Source: Cristatella mucedo
Lineage: Eukaryota > Bryozoa > Phylactolaemata > Cristatellidae
Assembly: GCA_009760855.2 (NCBI GenBank)
Contig: WPIO01000013.1
Location: 2,492,501-2,556,500 of the forward strand
Direction: 5' to 3'
DNA length: 64,000 bases
The position numbers and the translations under genes were made by a program. Below the pieces are notes generated by a model that made no database searches, had not been told where the DNA came from, and saw nothing but the letters and a program-made list of their open reading frames with translations. Of the stretch, positions 23,108 through 59,880 are shown one piece after another (within the stretch, counting starts at the first letter, position 1; every line of letters starts with the position of its first letter).

Positions 23108-23228
23108 TTCAGAATTGTAAGGTGCTCGCCCCGACCAAGGTCGAGGTTGTGGGCTCGAGCCCCGTGGCGTATGTGAAGCGCCTGAATGGAGCTTAAGTTC
23201 TCTTAGGGCGCTATACAAATGAATTATG
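23108..23228 (+). mobile_element. SINE with L2-like tail (family B), sense copy
   Basis: Clean plus-strand copy: gtaaggtgctcgccccgacc head, gtgggctcgagccccgtggc B box, gcgcctgaatggagcttaag, then ggcgctatacaaatgaatta end. The last 50 bp are the L2 LINE 3' module. Confidence 0.85.
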
Positions 23229-24095
23229 TTTTAAAGGACCCCTTCTGACCTGTACGAGAAAACGTGAAAAAATAATACAGCATAATGTGGCCGAGCCGAT
23301 AGGTGAATTTACTTAGCCACGCGACATCCCTGTCGGCTGTAGCAAGATCGGATGTAATACGCTGAGTCACGCGACAGTTTCGACGAACAAATTCTCGGAG
23401 ACAAATGGTTGTAAAAATTCGCGATGACAGGATCGGCTCAAAACAAATTAAGCGTTAGCAAAATATTTTCAGGCCGCCGGCAGCAGGCTATAAAACAAAA
23501 AAGGCGCCCTGCGCCGGCTGTAGTGGGCTTCGTTGAGAAATGCAGATGCCCCTTTCGTTTCAGTGTAACTCCCCGTTGCCCGAGGTCCATTGTACCAAAT
23601 GCTTCCGGTACCGGCTGGGCCTGAATAAACGTAGTTTCTGCATGCTCGTGAATTGTCACACGTATGGCACTATCAACATGCTGGTCCTAGCCGGAAGCCC
23701 GAGTCCTTGGCTACGAAAGTCATATCCGGTGCGACGAAAAGACCCACGAGGACCTCGATGAGCTTAAGAGCATCCCGCTGACCTCCCGGCGGCGATTCCG
23801 CGATTTTCCAACCAATTCTTTCGTCTGAGATGGACCGCCCCATCTGGCGCCAAAGGGAAGTCGCCCAAACGAGATCTCTGGAAAATATCACTGCGAAGGC
23901 AAGAGCGCTAGTACTTGTAGCATTCGATGGCATTTAGAGTCTACTTTCCTAATATCGCACCGTCCTGCTAGTGGCATCTTGACGTCTGGCTCTTCAAAAT
24001 CCTCTCTGTGCACGGACTCCGAATAGAGGACGGCGGAGTGCGGTCCGAGCCAGAACTTGGCGGCGGCGGCAGCGGCGGAGGCGGCGATGCAGACC
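23229..24095. other. No recognisable gene
   Basis: Short overlapping frames occur on both strands around 23420-23930. None carries a motif I can place. Confidence 0.45.
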
Positions 24096-24605
<510 letters not shown>

Positions 24606-24609
24606 CACA

Positions 24610-24809
24610 GACAAACAAACAGGCAAAGCGAGACTGTATACGAAATGGTCTATAGTTTTGCTATCCGCTGCAGCATTTTTTTCTGTTATACAAACTTTTC
24701 CAGTTTTATGCATTGACCGATCTTACCACGTAGTGCAGCAGAAGCCGGGCGGTTTCTTTGGTCTGCATTCGATTGGTCTGCAGCCTCAGATCCCTCCGAT
24801 ATAACATCT
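24610..24809. other. No recognisable feature
   Basis: Spacer between the GA tract and the GC-rich island. Confidence 0.4.
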
Positions 24810-27145
24810 ATGCCCAAGACTCGCTACGCTTTCGGAATCGTCGCCGGTTCCTGTTCACCTTTCCGAGAAGGGGAAGCGGGCTTCTCCCACGCCGCCCTCC
24901 TCCGCGCTCGTCGCTCTGCGGCTAGCGCCGGGTGCGGCGAAACGAAGAAGGCCGGCGGCAGTACGTCCGGTCAGCTGTACGCAAACCAATTAGGAGCTGC
25001 CAGCCCTGAGGATCGCCTATCTCGGGCGGATGTCGACTCTCGACAGTCGCCGACCGGCAGAGGGCAGCACCGTCGCTGCCGCAGGCCGCCCGCAGTGGCG
25101 AGGCTTTGGGCTGGCGCTGGCTGTCCTAGGCGGTGCCCAGTGAGTGTGCCGGCGGCCGCTGAGCTGCCGCCGCCGCCGGATCGAGTTTCCTAATGCTCGC
25201 GCCGGCGCTGCCCAAGCGTTTCGGTGGGCAACGCGAACGGCTGCGGCTCGGCGACTGAGCGACGTTCTTGCAGCTAGCCTTTCGCTCCACTACTACCCGT
25301 CAGGCTACGCGTGCGAGGATTCGGGGCGGGGGGGGGGGCACCTGCCTGATGACCCAAACGATACCTCCGGTTAGACCGCCCTCACTCGAGCCCCGCTACC
25401 GCCTTCCTTCTCGTAATGGCCCGAAAGCGTAGACAACTCGAGCGACTGAGGCAAGGATCGCACGTCTCGCGACTCGGCTGACGCGAGTCGCACGACTGAG
25501 CAGCGATGCGGCCGCTTGCCTCGATCGTTTGATTTGGTTTGATTTGATTTGATTTTGTTTGGTTTGAGTTGGAGAGCCGCCGAGCGGACGCCAAAATGGC
25601 GCGAACCAGTTTGAACCGGCTTGAGCCTCGAGAGGCGCCGAGCGGACGCCCTCGCTCCGAAATGGCACGTCTACGAGCGCCCCCGGTTTTTCGACGCCTC
25701 TGGTAAAAAAAAACGGTGTAAACCGCAATGCAATGGGCTTCGCTCACGAGGTCCCGCATATCGCGAGAGCCGTCCTGGCAGGTGACTCGAGTCTGCAAAG
25801 ACTCGAGGAAGCGGCAGTTTTCGCTAATCGGTCGTCCAGATTTGCACAGCGCCACTACAGACAGCGGTACGGCCTATCGATCGAAGCAGCTCTTTACCTC
25901 CCCCTAAGGGGCAAAGGAGCGCGGCGAATGTGTCGCACTCGCGTCCGTCTCGGAGTCTTCGTGGTCTTTGGCGGCTCAGGCTTAATGCGATCAAAAAGCG
26001 TCTCGGCCGGCAGGTGGCAGTGGCGCATTAAATCTTTCCTGCCGTCGAAGATCGAACGTTCTCGCTAGAAAATTCCCCGCTGGAAAACGCCACAGCCCAG
26101 TTAAGCGAGGCGGCGTCGGTGAAGCGCTCGCCTAGATTCGCGCGGTTCGCGCTCGCCACGAGAATCGGGCGAGACGAGAGCCTCTCGCGAGCTCGCGGTC
26201 GATGACTTTCGCTTTTTTTTTGCCGCGGAAGCTCGGCCAGCAACTCGCCTTCACGATGCCCCGGCGAGCTGCCGACGATTGGCGAGCTGCCGATTCTGCG
26301 ACCACGAGCGCGTTCGACGACGAATCTCGTCTGCGCTCGCGAGCGAGCGAGCGCGAGCAAATTTTTGTCGCGAATACGAGGTGCGCACTGCCAAAGCCAG
26401 AGATCTATCGCGAGCTTTCGAGACGGCGGCCCGTCCGCGCCGCCGCCACGTCGCGGCAGTCGCGCGACTAAGGGCGTACTCGCCAACTGCTCTGGAGAGC
26501 GACCCGTCAGCCCCGGGCAGCGACTGCCGCATCCGCCCGACTCCGCCGACGCGGCTGTGCGCGCTCGCTTCAACGACCGAGCCTGGTGGAGCGTGACCGC
26601 TACGTGCCGCCTAGAAACGGACGGCTGGGCCCGTTAGCGAGTCCCGGAAGTGTCGCGTGCGCGCGTTTCGTTTATTGTCGGACGTCACTTATCGATCGGT
26701 CGCGCCGCCGCGCTGCCGAGCGGTACGCATTAGTACTTCCGCGCCGCGTATTGCGCTGGCTGTAATTCGCACGCCAACGGCGCGCTAGAGATAAACGGGC
26801 CTTCGGGCTGGCGGCCTGTTGTTTGCAGAGATGAGTTTCGCGGCGTCGCCTGCTCTTCTGCCTGCTTCCTACTTACGAGCATTCGCATGACCGGGCTAAA
26901 GCCCGTGTACAATGGCGGGCAATTTTTCGAGGTTGCGGCGCGAGCCCGAGAGGCCGCTGACCTCGAGCTTGACCTCGGAGGTGAGTGCGGCCCGGCTGCT
27001 GAGTCCATCGGCAGTCCTCGGCCCAACTGTCAGGCGACGAATCAAACTTCAAAATCTGAAACGTGCAGTGCTCGCAGTTACCTGCCCTACATACGGCTGC
27101 CTACTACTTCTTCGGGCGGTCGACTTTATCGCAAGCAAGGCGCTC
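24810..27145. promoter_or_regulatory. GC-rich, CpG-dense island
   Basis: High CpG density over more than 2 kb, with a G-run near 25330, a (TTTGAT)-rich patch near 25530-25570 and a CCGGAAGTG motif at 26644-26652. It may be a promoter for an unrecognised transcript or a distal promoter of the ETS gene. Large open frames here are compositional. Confidence 0.35.
26912..26980 (+). CDS. Candidate short first exon, identity unknown
   Basis: An ATG in strong context (acaATGG) opens 23 codons (MAGNFSRLRREPERPLTSSL...) that end exactly at a consensus donor, gag|gtgagt, at 26981. It lies 260 bp downstream of an ETS-type motif in a CpG-rich island. An upstream ATG at 26887 reads a different frame through the same donor. 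No homology recognised; it could also be a 5' UTR exon of the ETS gene. Confidence 0.22.
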
Positions 27146-27692
27146 GCACCGCGCTACGGCGCACCGCGCTACGGCGCACCGCGCTACGGCGCACCGCGCT
27201 ACGGCGCACCGCGCTACGGCGCACCGCGCTACGGCGCACCGCGCTACGGCGCACCGCGCTACGGCGCGCACCGCGCTACGGCGCGCGCCGCGCTACGGCG
27301 CACCGCGCTACGGCGCACCGCGCTACGGCGCACCGCGCTACGGCGCACCGCGCTACGGCGCACCGCGCTACGGCGCACCGCGCTACGGCGCACCGCGCTA
27401 CGGCGCACCGCGCTACGGCGCACCGCGCTACGGCGCACCGCGCTACGGCGCACCGCGCTACGGCGCACCGCGCTACGGCGCACCGCGCTACGGCGCACCG
27501 CGCTACGGCGCACCGCGCTACGGCGCACCGCGCTACGGCGCACCGCGCTACGGCGCACCGCGCTACGGCGCACCGCGCTACGGCGCACCGCGCTACGGCG
27601 CACCGCGCTACGGCGCACCGCGCTACGGCGCACCGCGCTACGGCGCACCGCGCTACGGCGCACCGCGCTACGGCGCACCGCGCTACGGCGCT
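27146..27692 (+). repeat. 15-bp minisatellite array (unit gcaccgcgctacggc)
   Basis: About 36 head-to-tail units of 15 bp, over 80% GC and about four CpG per unit. Most units are identical; two units near 27250-27285 are 17 bp long (extra gc). Because the period is a multiple of three, five of six frames stay open, giving pentapeptide repeats such as APRYG, HRATA and TALRR on plus and RRSAV on minus. I do not call these proteins. Confidence 0.97.
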
Positions 27693-27949
27693 TCGGTCTT
27701 TTCCAGTCAGCTTCTTTTGCAGTCTCTTCCTGCTGCAGAGTTTGTCTCAGGCGACGTGCCCGGAAGCCACGGAGCAACGCCAGGTGGCTTCCTCTGCTGC
27801 TTGCTTTTTTTTTAACACGGTCTTTGTCCGCGATGTTGCTGTGTGTACATTCCGCTCACCTTGCTCTCTCTTTTGACTGGGAATAATTGCTGTGAAAGGC
27901 TTGCCCGTCCCAATGGCGGGCGGAAATCCCCAATTTTATATATCTATGA
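27693..27949. other. No recognisable feature
   Basis: Unique-looking sequence between the minisatellite and SPIN-like copy 2. Confidence 0.4.
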
Positions 27950-28138
27950 CAGCGGTTCTCAACCAGAGCGTCGCGACCCCTTGCGGGCCGAACCACCCTT
28001 TCAGTGGCCGCCTATGACTATCGGAAAATACACGCATTTCCACATTTCGCGCATAATAATTTTACGGTTGGGCTCTCCACAACACGAGGATCTGTATTGA
28101 AGAATGGGTCGTGGCATTAGTAAGGTTGAGAACAACTG
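27950..28138 (+). mobile_element. SPIN-like hAT MITE, copy 2
   Basis: 189 bp, left end cagcggttctcaacc and right end ggttgagaacaactg (one mismatch), with internal gtcgcgaccccttgcgggcc, cgcctatgactatcggaaaa and attttacggttgggctct blocks. Flanked by atctatga (27942-27949) and gtctatga (28139-28146), an 8-bp duplication with one change, as expected for hAT insertion. Confidence 0.88.
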
Positions 28139-28389
28139 GTCTATGAGATAGTATCACATGTAGCTCTCATAGATACGATTGCCTTTAGCAGCGACTTTTC
28201 AAAGGACTGCATGGTGAAATAAGATATAGTACGGATATACAAACACAAACTACATAGAGGTAGATTTCCCCTAGAACAAACTCCTTTTGCGACTTCTATT
28301 TATGCGACGCACAGGACTTCAAAACTTTGACTTCTGTTTAAGCAAATTACGTTTACTGGACGTGTGGGATGCGCATTTAAAACTATTGT

Positions 28390-29261
28390 AGATGTTGTTG
28401 AAGCGGTGGAGACCGAGACCGAAGTTGCACTCGATGTCGCTCGCGTCGTACGCGGGCGGGTGCTTGCATTCGGGACGCAGCCTCCACGCCCCGCCCTGCT
28501 GCGACAAAAACTGGACAGTCTGCGCCGGAATGGCAGCCCGCGCGGGTGCCGTCGTTCTTATTTCCGTCCCTCGCCGCGATCGCTCACCGATGCGGCGGAG
28601 CAGGGCGGGCGGCGCTTTGGCAAGTGGCGATCTTCGCGTCCGCAAGTACGCACGCCGACCGCACCGTGCATGGCTTCCGCGGGTGGCTGGGGACGCGGCG
28701 GGACCGAGCGCGCGTAGCGGGGCTGACCGTACGCCACAGACGAAGCATTCGCCTCGCGCGCGCGGGGCTCTGGCGCCACCCACCAGCAAGCTCATCCCCT
28801 CCCCCGCCAGCGCCGCGACGTAGGAGGGGTCGGAATGGCGGCCGTGGCCCCCTACGGAAGCCGCCACCGGACGAAGTTCCGGGGTCAAGATGTCGCGGCT
28901 CTATTGGTCGGCGGAGCCTGGCTGTCCAATGGTCTCGCTGACGGCCGGCCGGGAATGCGGTATGCCGTTTCCTGAGCCGAAACTCCAGGACGCGGAAGCT
29001 ATTAAACGCTCCCGGGGTCACGCCTCGCGGCTACCCGACCGACCGCCAGAGGGCAGTGCACGCCCGCGCGCCGCTCGCACCGCCGAGCCGACGGCATAGG
29101 CGCGACGAAGGCGAGAGAGCAGGAAGCGGGCACTCCTCGTCCTCGTGTCGTCGCCGCGTGCGTCGCCTCCACGACAAGCATTCGCCTGGCGGTCCCCGGG
29201 TTGTAGCCGCCGCCGCCGCCGCTGCCTACGACTCCACAGCAGCCCTGACGCCGACTCCACC
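28390..29261 (+). promoter_or_regulatory. CpG-rich region upstream of the ETS gene
   Basis: CpG-dense sequence runs from about 28.4 kb to the start codon at 29262 and on through the first introns to about 30.6 kb, as in a CpG-island promoter. The transcription start is not identifiable; no TATA box evident. Confidence 0.5.
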
Positions 29262-37661
<8,400 letters not shown>

Positions 37662-38236
37662 CGTAGCTACAGCCCTGAGGCCGACGAGTGGTTTCGCCGG
37701 TTGCAGCTAGTGCAGCTGCCTGCTCGCTGCCGCCTGAGCAAGACTCCGGTTATCCGGGTCAAGAGAAGCTGCTGCTGCTGCTTCGTCAGCGGCTCCGGAA
37801 TGTCCCGGGGAGCCGGCCGGCGGCAGCTGTTCGAGGAGCGAGGGCTGAAGCTGGGCTGCTGCTGCTTCGGAAATGAGGCACTCTCTCTCTCGAAGCCGGT
37901 CACTCGCAGGTGCAGCTGCTGCTCCGCTCGAGAGTACAGCTGGTGGAACGGCATTGCGGGCGCAGCTTCTCCACACGAACCTACCCGCAAATGGTGCTAG
38001 AGCGAGCGCTGCTGCCGTCACGTGAGCGCCTCGACCAGCCAGCCAGCCAGAGCACGGCGGCTAGCGTTGCAGCGGACGACTGCTGCCGCGCAGCAAAAGA
38101 ACAGGCCTTCCAGCTGCCCAATCCCTGATGCTGCTGCTGCACGAGTAGGCGTGGTTAGCTTGCCAGGGGACGGATCCTCCTCCGGCAGCGGCGGCTCAGA
38201 GGAGGAGGAGGCGGAGGCGGCCGAGCATCGTCGTCT
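37662..38236. other. Convergent 3' interval between the ETS and phosphotransferase genes
   Basis: Rich in CAG/CTG triplets; presumably 3' UTRs of both genes. No canonical AATAAA was found on either strand here, so the 3' UTRs may overlap or extend into the neighbour. Confidence 0.4.
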
Positions 38237-55957
<17,721 letters not shown>

Positions 55958-56619
55958 CTGGAAACAAAACATCGAGAAGAAAAGTATGCAACTCCAAACG
56001 CTAGCAGAGAAGCTGCCACAAAGCAACGCCACAGAGTGTCTGCTTTCAAAACATTCAAGAAATAAAATCAAAGTAGCTCTTGCTGCTGATCATACGGGAA
56101 AGACGGCTTCCTTTCTGCAGCTCGGCGGAGGCAGCGCGGGCAGCGGCGCGAGACTTTGCAGCATTCCTCGCGCGAGTGAGCAATTTTGCATCAATTTTGT
56201 TGTGGCTCTGCTAAAAATGAGGCAAGATCCATCGAAGGGTACGCCCGACTGATACTGCTTAGTGTTTGGTTAGCCAGATACAAGCTGCACAGGAGATACC
56301 GGCACATATTTTCTGCTTAAGATCCAACCGTCATCTGGAGCCAATGGACGAGTGTGAACTGAGGGCAAACTCTTTCCTTCGTGCTGCTATTGTCGATTAT
56401 GGGCTCTCTCATGGAATTATGCCTGCCCACAGACTACGATCAACAAAATATCACGTGAGCAACATATCGCCTGACACAATCACCTCTAGTTAAGAATCAC
56501 TGCAGTATGGCCGCGCTGCCTTAGCTGCTACTATGCTGGGTTAATAGTTGGATTTTCTTTGCTGACATGTAAGTAAGATATACGCATAGTATGCAAACAT
56601 GTTTGTTATAAGGCAAATG
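55958..56619. other. Upstream intron, nothing recognised
   Basis: Pyrimidine tract for the 55957 acceptor, otherwise unassigned. Confidence 0.4.
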
Positions 56620-57060
56620 AACAAGCATACCACACTGGTTCTGCAAAATTTAAAATGACACCCCATTTCGATTCCTCATTACAGCTCTTACTCGCAGTGG
56701 CATGGAAGTCACAAGCTTCCTTGTTGTCTCTTCAGCTGTGCTGTTCCAGTGCCTGGATTTTGTGAACAGACCGGCAACCGATCATCATCACGCCTCAGCC
56801 ATCGGTCTATATCGCCACACAAATGTTCAATTGGGTTAAGATCCGGATACTGGCAGGGTCACTGCATCGATACCACGCCCAGACATCATACCATACTGGA
56901 AGTTCGGCACCTTACAAATCCGGTTTCATGCATTCATCTCTAGGCAAGCTACATCCAGATTCAACGGCCTTCTTTCTCTGATGCAGCAATATCTCATTGT
57001 TGAAGATTTCCCAGAGATCCAACTCAGTGATTCTGATGACAGGAATCGTAGGTAAGGTTT
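56620..57060 (-). mobile_element. Tc1/mariner-type transposase relic
   Basis: The minus strand carries the signature YPDLNPIEHLCGDIDRWLRR around 56843-56785, containing the conserved PDLNPIEH near the third catalytic acid of Tc1 transposases. After a frameshift comes STAEETTRKLVTSMPLRVRA, typical of the Tc1 C-terminus (SMP.R..AV). Upstream text is deleted and has stops (TGA where DWP is expected). Inverted terminal repeats were not found. Confidence 0.8.
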
Positions 57061-57334
57061 GTTTATTTGCTGCAACTTTTGCTCACTGCAACAAGAGGGG
57101 CCGGGCCTTTGCTGAGAGGTACCATGCACGCACTTCACGGCCAAGGCAGGCAATGGGTTCATCAACTGAAGAAGGCACAATAATAATGGTAATAATAATT
57201 CATTTGTATTGCACTCTAAGAGAACTAAATCGACTTACACAGTATCAGACTAGCATGCAAAGGCACACAATCAGGGTCACAGGTTTGTAGAACCTCTGGC
57301 TAGTAACATGCACTGTAATTATGCACTAGTAGGC
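57061..57334. other. Spacer with a family B SINE tail fragment
   Basis: About 57183-57235 (minus) matches the L2-like SINE B tail (aataattcatttgtattgca, ctctaagagaactaaatc). The rest is unassigned. Confidence 0.5.
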
Positions 57335-57470
57335 TCACTAGGTAAGGTGGTTTACTTTTCACGACCTCGACCCCGAGGTCGTGGCTTCGAATCCTGCGGT
57401 GGGCGATCCTTTATTGCCACTCTTCTGTCGCTATATAAAAAAGGCTGTTAAATCAGCTAGTATTTTTTTA
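57335..57470 (+). mobile_element. tRNA-derived SINE (family A), internally deleted
   Basis: cacgacctcgaccccgaggt stem, gtggcttcgaatcctgcggt B box, then a jump from ttgccact to cttctgtcgctatataaaaa; ends agctagtatttttt. Confidence 0.85.
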
Positions 57471-57574
57471 TAGTAAGAATGCAAGCAGACGAAAAAGATA
57501 AGCTCACTGGGGCAAAGAGAAAGTTGAATGGAAACGATGTGCATTTTAGCTGTCACTCAAATGATGCAAAGTAA

Positions 57575-57760
57575 TGGTGAGCCGTGATGACACACTAGGT
57601 AAGACGGTTGCTCTACGCGACCTCGGTCCCGAGGTCTTAGGTTCGAATCCTGCGGTGGGCAATCCTTTATCGCCGCTGCAAGCGGTGTTGATAGCCGTAA
57701 AGGCTCTTCTGTCGCTATACAAAAAGAGGCTGTTAAACCAGCTAGTATTTTTTAAGCACG
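57575..57760 (+). mobile_element. tRNA-derived SINE (family A), near full length
   Basis: The most complete copy: tgagccgtgatgacacacta head, acctcggtcccgaggt stem, ttaggttcgaatcctgcggt with a perfect B box, cgctgcaagcggtgttgata body, ctatacaaaaagaggctgtt end and an agctagtatttttt terminus. Confidence 0.9.
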
Positions 57761-57779
57761 TGCTTCCGTGCTCCCCATC

Positions 57780-59880
57780 CTGTCGGTCCGTGGTCCCCTG
57801 ACCCGGTGTCATATGCCGTTACAGCTTTGCCAGACACTAGTGACCATGCTCTTCTTACTCTCGTGTATGCTTATAATCGGTTTGCTATTTTCTTGTTCAA
57901 ATGCATTTCTAGATACCGCTGCCTCTATCTGGTTCGTGATTTGCGTATCTCCCACTGGAAGTCCAGGCGAAGTAAAAGCCGAGGTAAAGAACAAGTCTCC
58001 AGTATTTCTGGCATTGTTTCAAGCTGCCCAGCAGTGAAAACCGTTCAAGCAATGCAGTGAATTACCCTGACTGAGTCATTGAGCTATACCTATGAAATGT
58101 GAATTATATATGCAATAAACCCTAATAATAGGCGATATGATTCTTGACAATGCTCTTGATTTGGTTGCCATGGTCGAGACGTAGCTGAAATCCACTAACT
58201 GCCTGACCAAATCTGATGCCACCCCTAAAGGCTTCTCTTTCTTTAGTACCCCGAGGTCTATTAAAACCGTCGGCAAAACAACCATTTCTCGCTGTTACTC
58301 ACTGAATTTAAAAACAGTTGCAGTCATCTCGAAGCAGTCCTTCGAATGTCTTGTACCAAGTTCTTCAAACGTCACCTGGCAGTCATCAATCTACTCCCTC
58401 CCAAGTGCCAAGACTTACTTTATTTCGGGTTTTCATATCTCACTTCCACCATGTCTTCCAGAAATAGCCTACTCCTAATACGGATGATTTCAAAATTCAT
58501 CTCGAAAACTCAACCAACCCTCTATGTGCAGAATTACGCTATGTGACTCGAGTAATTTTCTTTCGTGGCTCATTTGCATGGGCCCACTCACATCAAAGGT
58601 CACATTCTGGATCAGATATTCTCAAGCAATTGCACACTGTCAACTCCAACTATTACCAATTGCTGGACATCTATCTGATCACATGCGGATCTCTATCTGC
58701 TCTGCAGTATGTCTCCCCCATAGGTATAATAGATTTTCTTTAAATCACAAAACCTGAAGATCCGTATTGTTTAGGCTGGCTTCAAAAATGTATTCCTCAC
58801 CACTTCTGCTTAATCCTCTCTATCTGATCTAGACAACTTAGTGTAATGTTACAACGCGACACTTACCCGATATTCTGGACAAGTTTGCTCCTCTGACCAA
58901 GCACAATGTATGCCCTCATCAAGATATGCTACAGTTTACTGCAGATGTTCAACTAGTTAAGAATGCTAAGTGCAAGTTTGAACAAGCATTTAAAAAAATA
59001 AGGACTGACTCTGCCAGCACATCTTCTGTTGAATCTGCACGAAATCTAGTTGTCGTGTTCCAAAGCGACCTTTCATTAGACGACCACATTAGCTCCACAA
59101 TCAAGTCTGCCTACTTTCAGCTAAATAACATTGCTAACATTCGGACTTGTTTAGATAAGGATACCACATCTAAGTTGGTCCATACATTTGTGACGTCCCG
59201 TCTTTACTTCTGCAACTCACTGCTTGATGGCCTACGGGCATGTGCAATCAGGCACTTTAAGCTGGTGCAAAATTCTGCAGCTAGGCTTGTCTGTCGTGAG
59301 CATTGCAGTTTCCACATCAAACCACTTCTCGCCGACCTGCACTGGCTGCCAGTCAAGCAACGGATCGACTTCAAGGTTTCGTCGCTCAGTCTTAGGTCCC
59401 TTCATTTTTTGGCTAGAGCCTAAATATCAGATCTACTCCACCACCAGGCCGAGCATAGTACCACCCGCTTTTCGGAAACTGTTTACCTATACCTCGTAGA
59501 AACCTCAAATCCTTTGGAGACTCTAGTTCGTATGCTCCCAAAGCCTGGAACTCCCTCCCGACTTGCGTCACAACATCCCCTGACTTGACCACATTTAAAA
59601 AGAACTTAAAAATAGCACCTATTTACGACAGCATTCAGTGGATCGCTGTGATTCGTCCTTTATGTGCTTATGCGTGCTGACACTGTGCATGCTGCCACGA
59701 ACCACATTTGCATGCTGACCCTGTGCATGTCACCACTAACCATGTTATTCATGTTGTTTATCAAGCATGATAACATTCACCCATTCGACAGTGTTTCCTT
59801 TGCAACAAATGTAAAGTACCTATAAAGAGATTGAGTTCTCTGAGGGTGCTTTATCAAGTGCATTATTTTTATTACTGTCA
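57780..59880 (+). mobile_element. L2-like LINE with endonuclease and C-terminal remnants
   Basis: Decayed endonuclease text: a TETWL-like segment followed by KSTNCLTKSDATPKGFSFFS near 58180-58250, a PPKCQDLLYFGFSYL block near 58390-58430, and GPTHIKGHILDQIFS-type text near 58580-58620 (L2 EN C-terminus). The reverse-transcriptase core is mostly missing. The C-terminal frame (58926-59423) has SVESARNLVVVFQSDLSLDD, FVTSRLYFCNSLLDGLRACA and QNSAARLVCREHCSFHI, then the 3' UTR and ATT tail. Confidence 0.85.

Noticed and set aside
26887-27886. Three overlapping frames of 250-329 codons over the minisatellite
   Set aside because: Openness follows from the 15-bp period; sequence outside the array has no domain, and the frames compete with each other.
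57575-57760. A functional tRNA gene suggested by a perfect B box
   Set aside because: The sequence continues into a conserved non-tRNA body shared by at least eight copies, and the cloverleaf is imperfect; it is a SINE.
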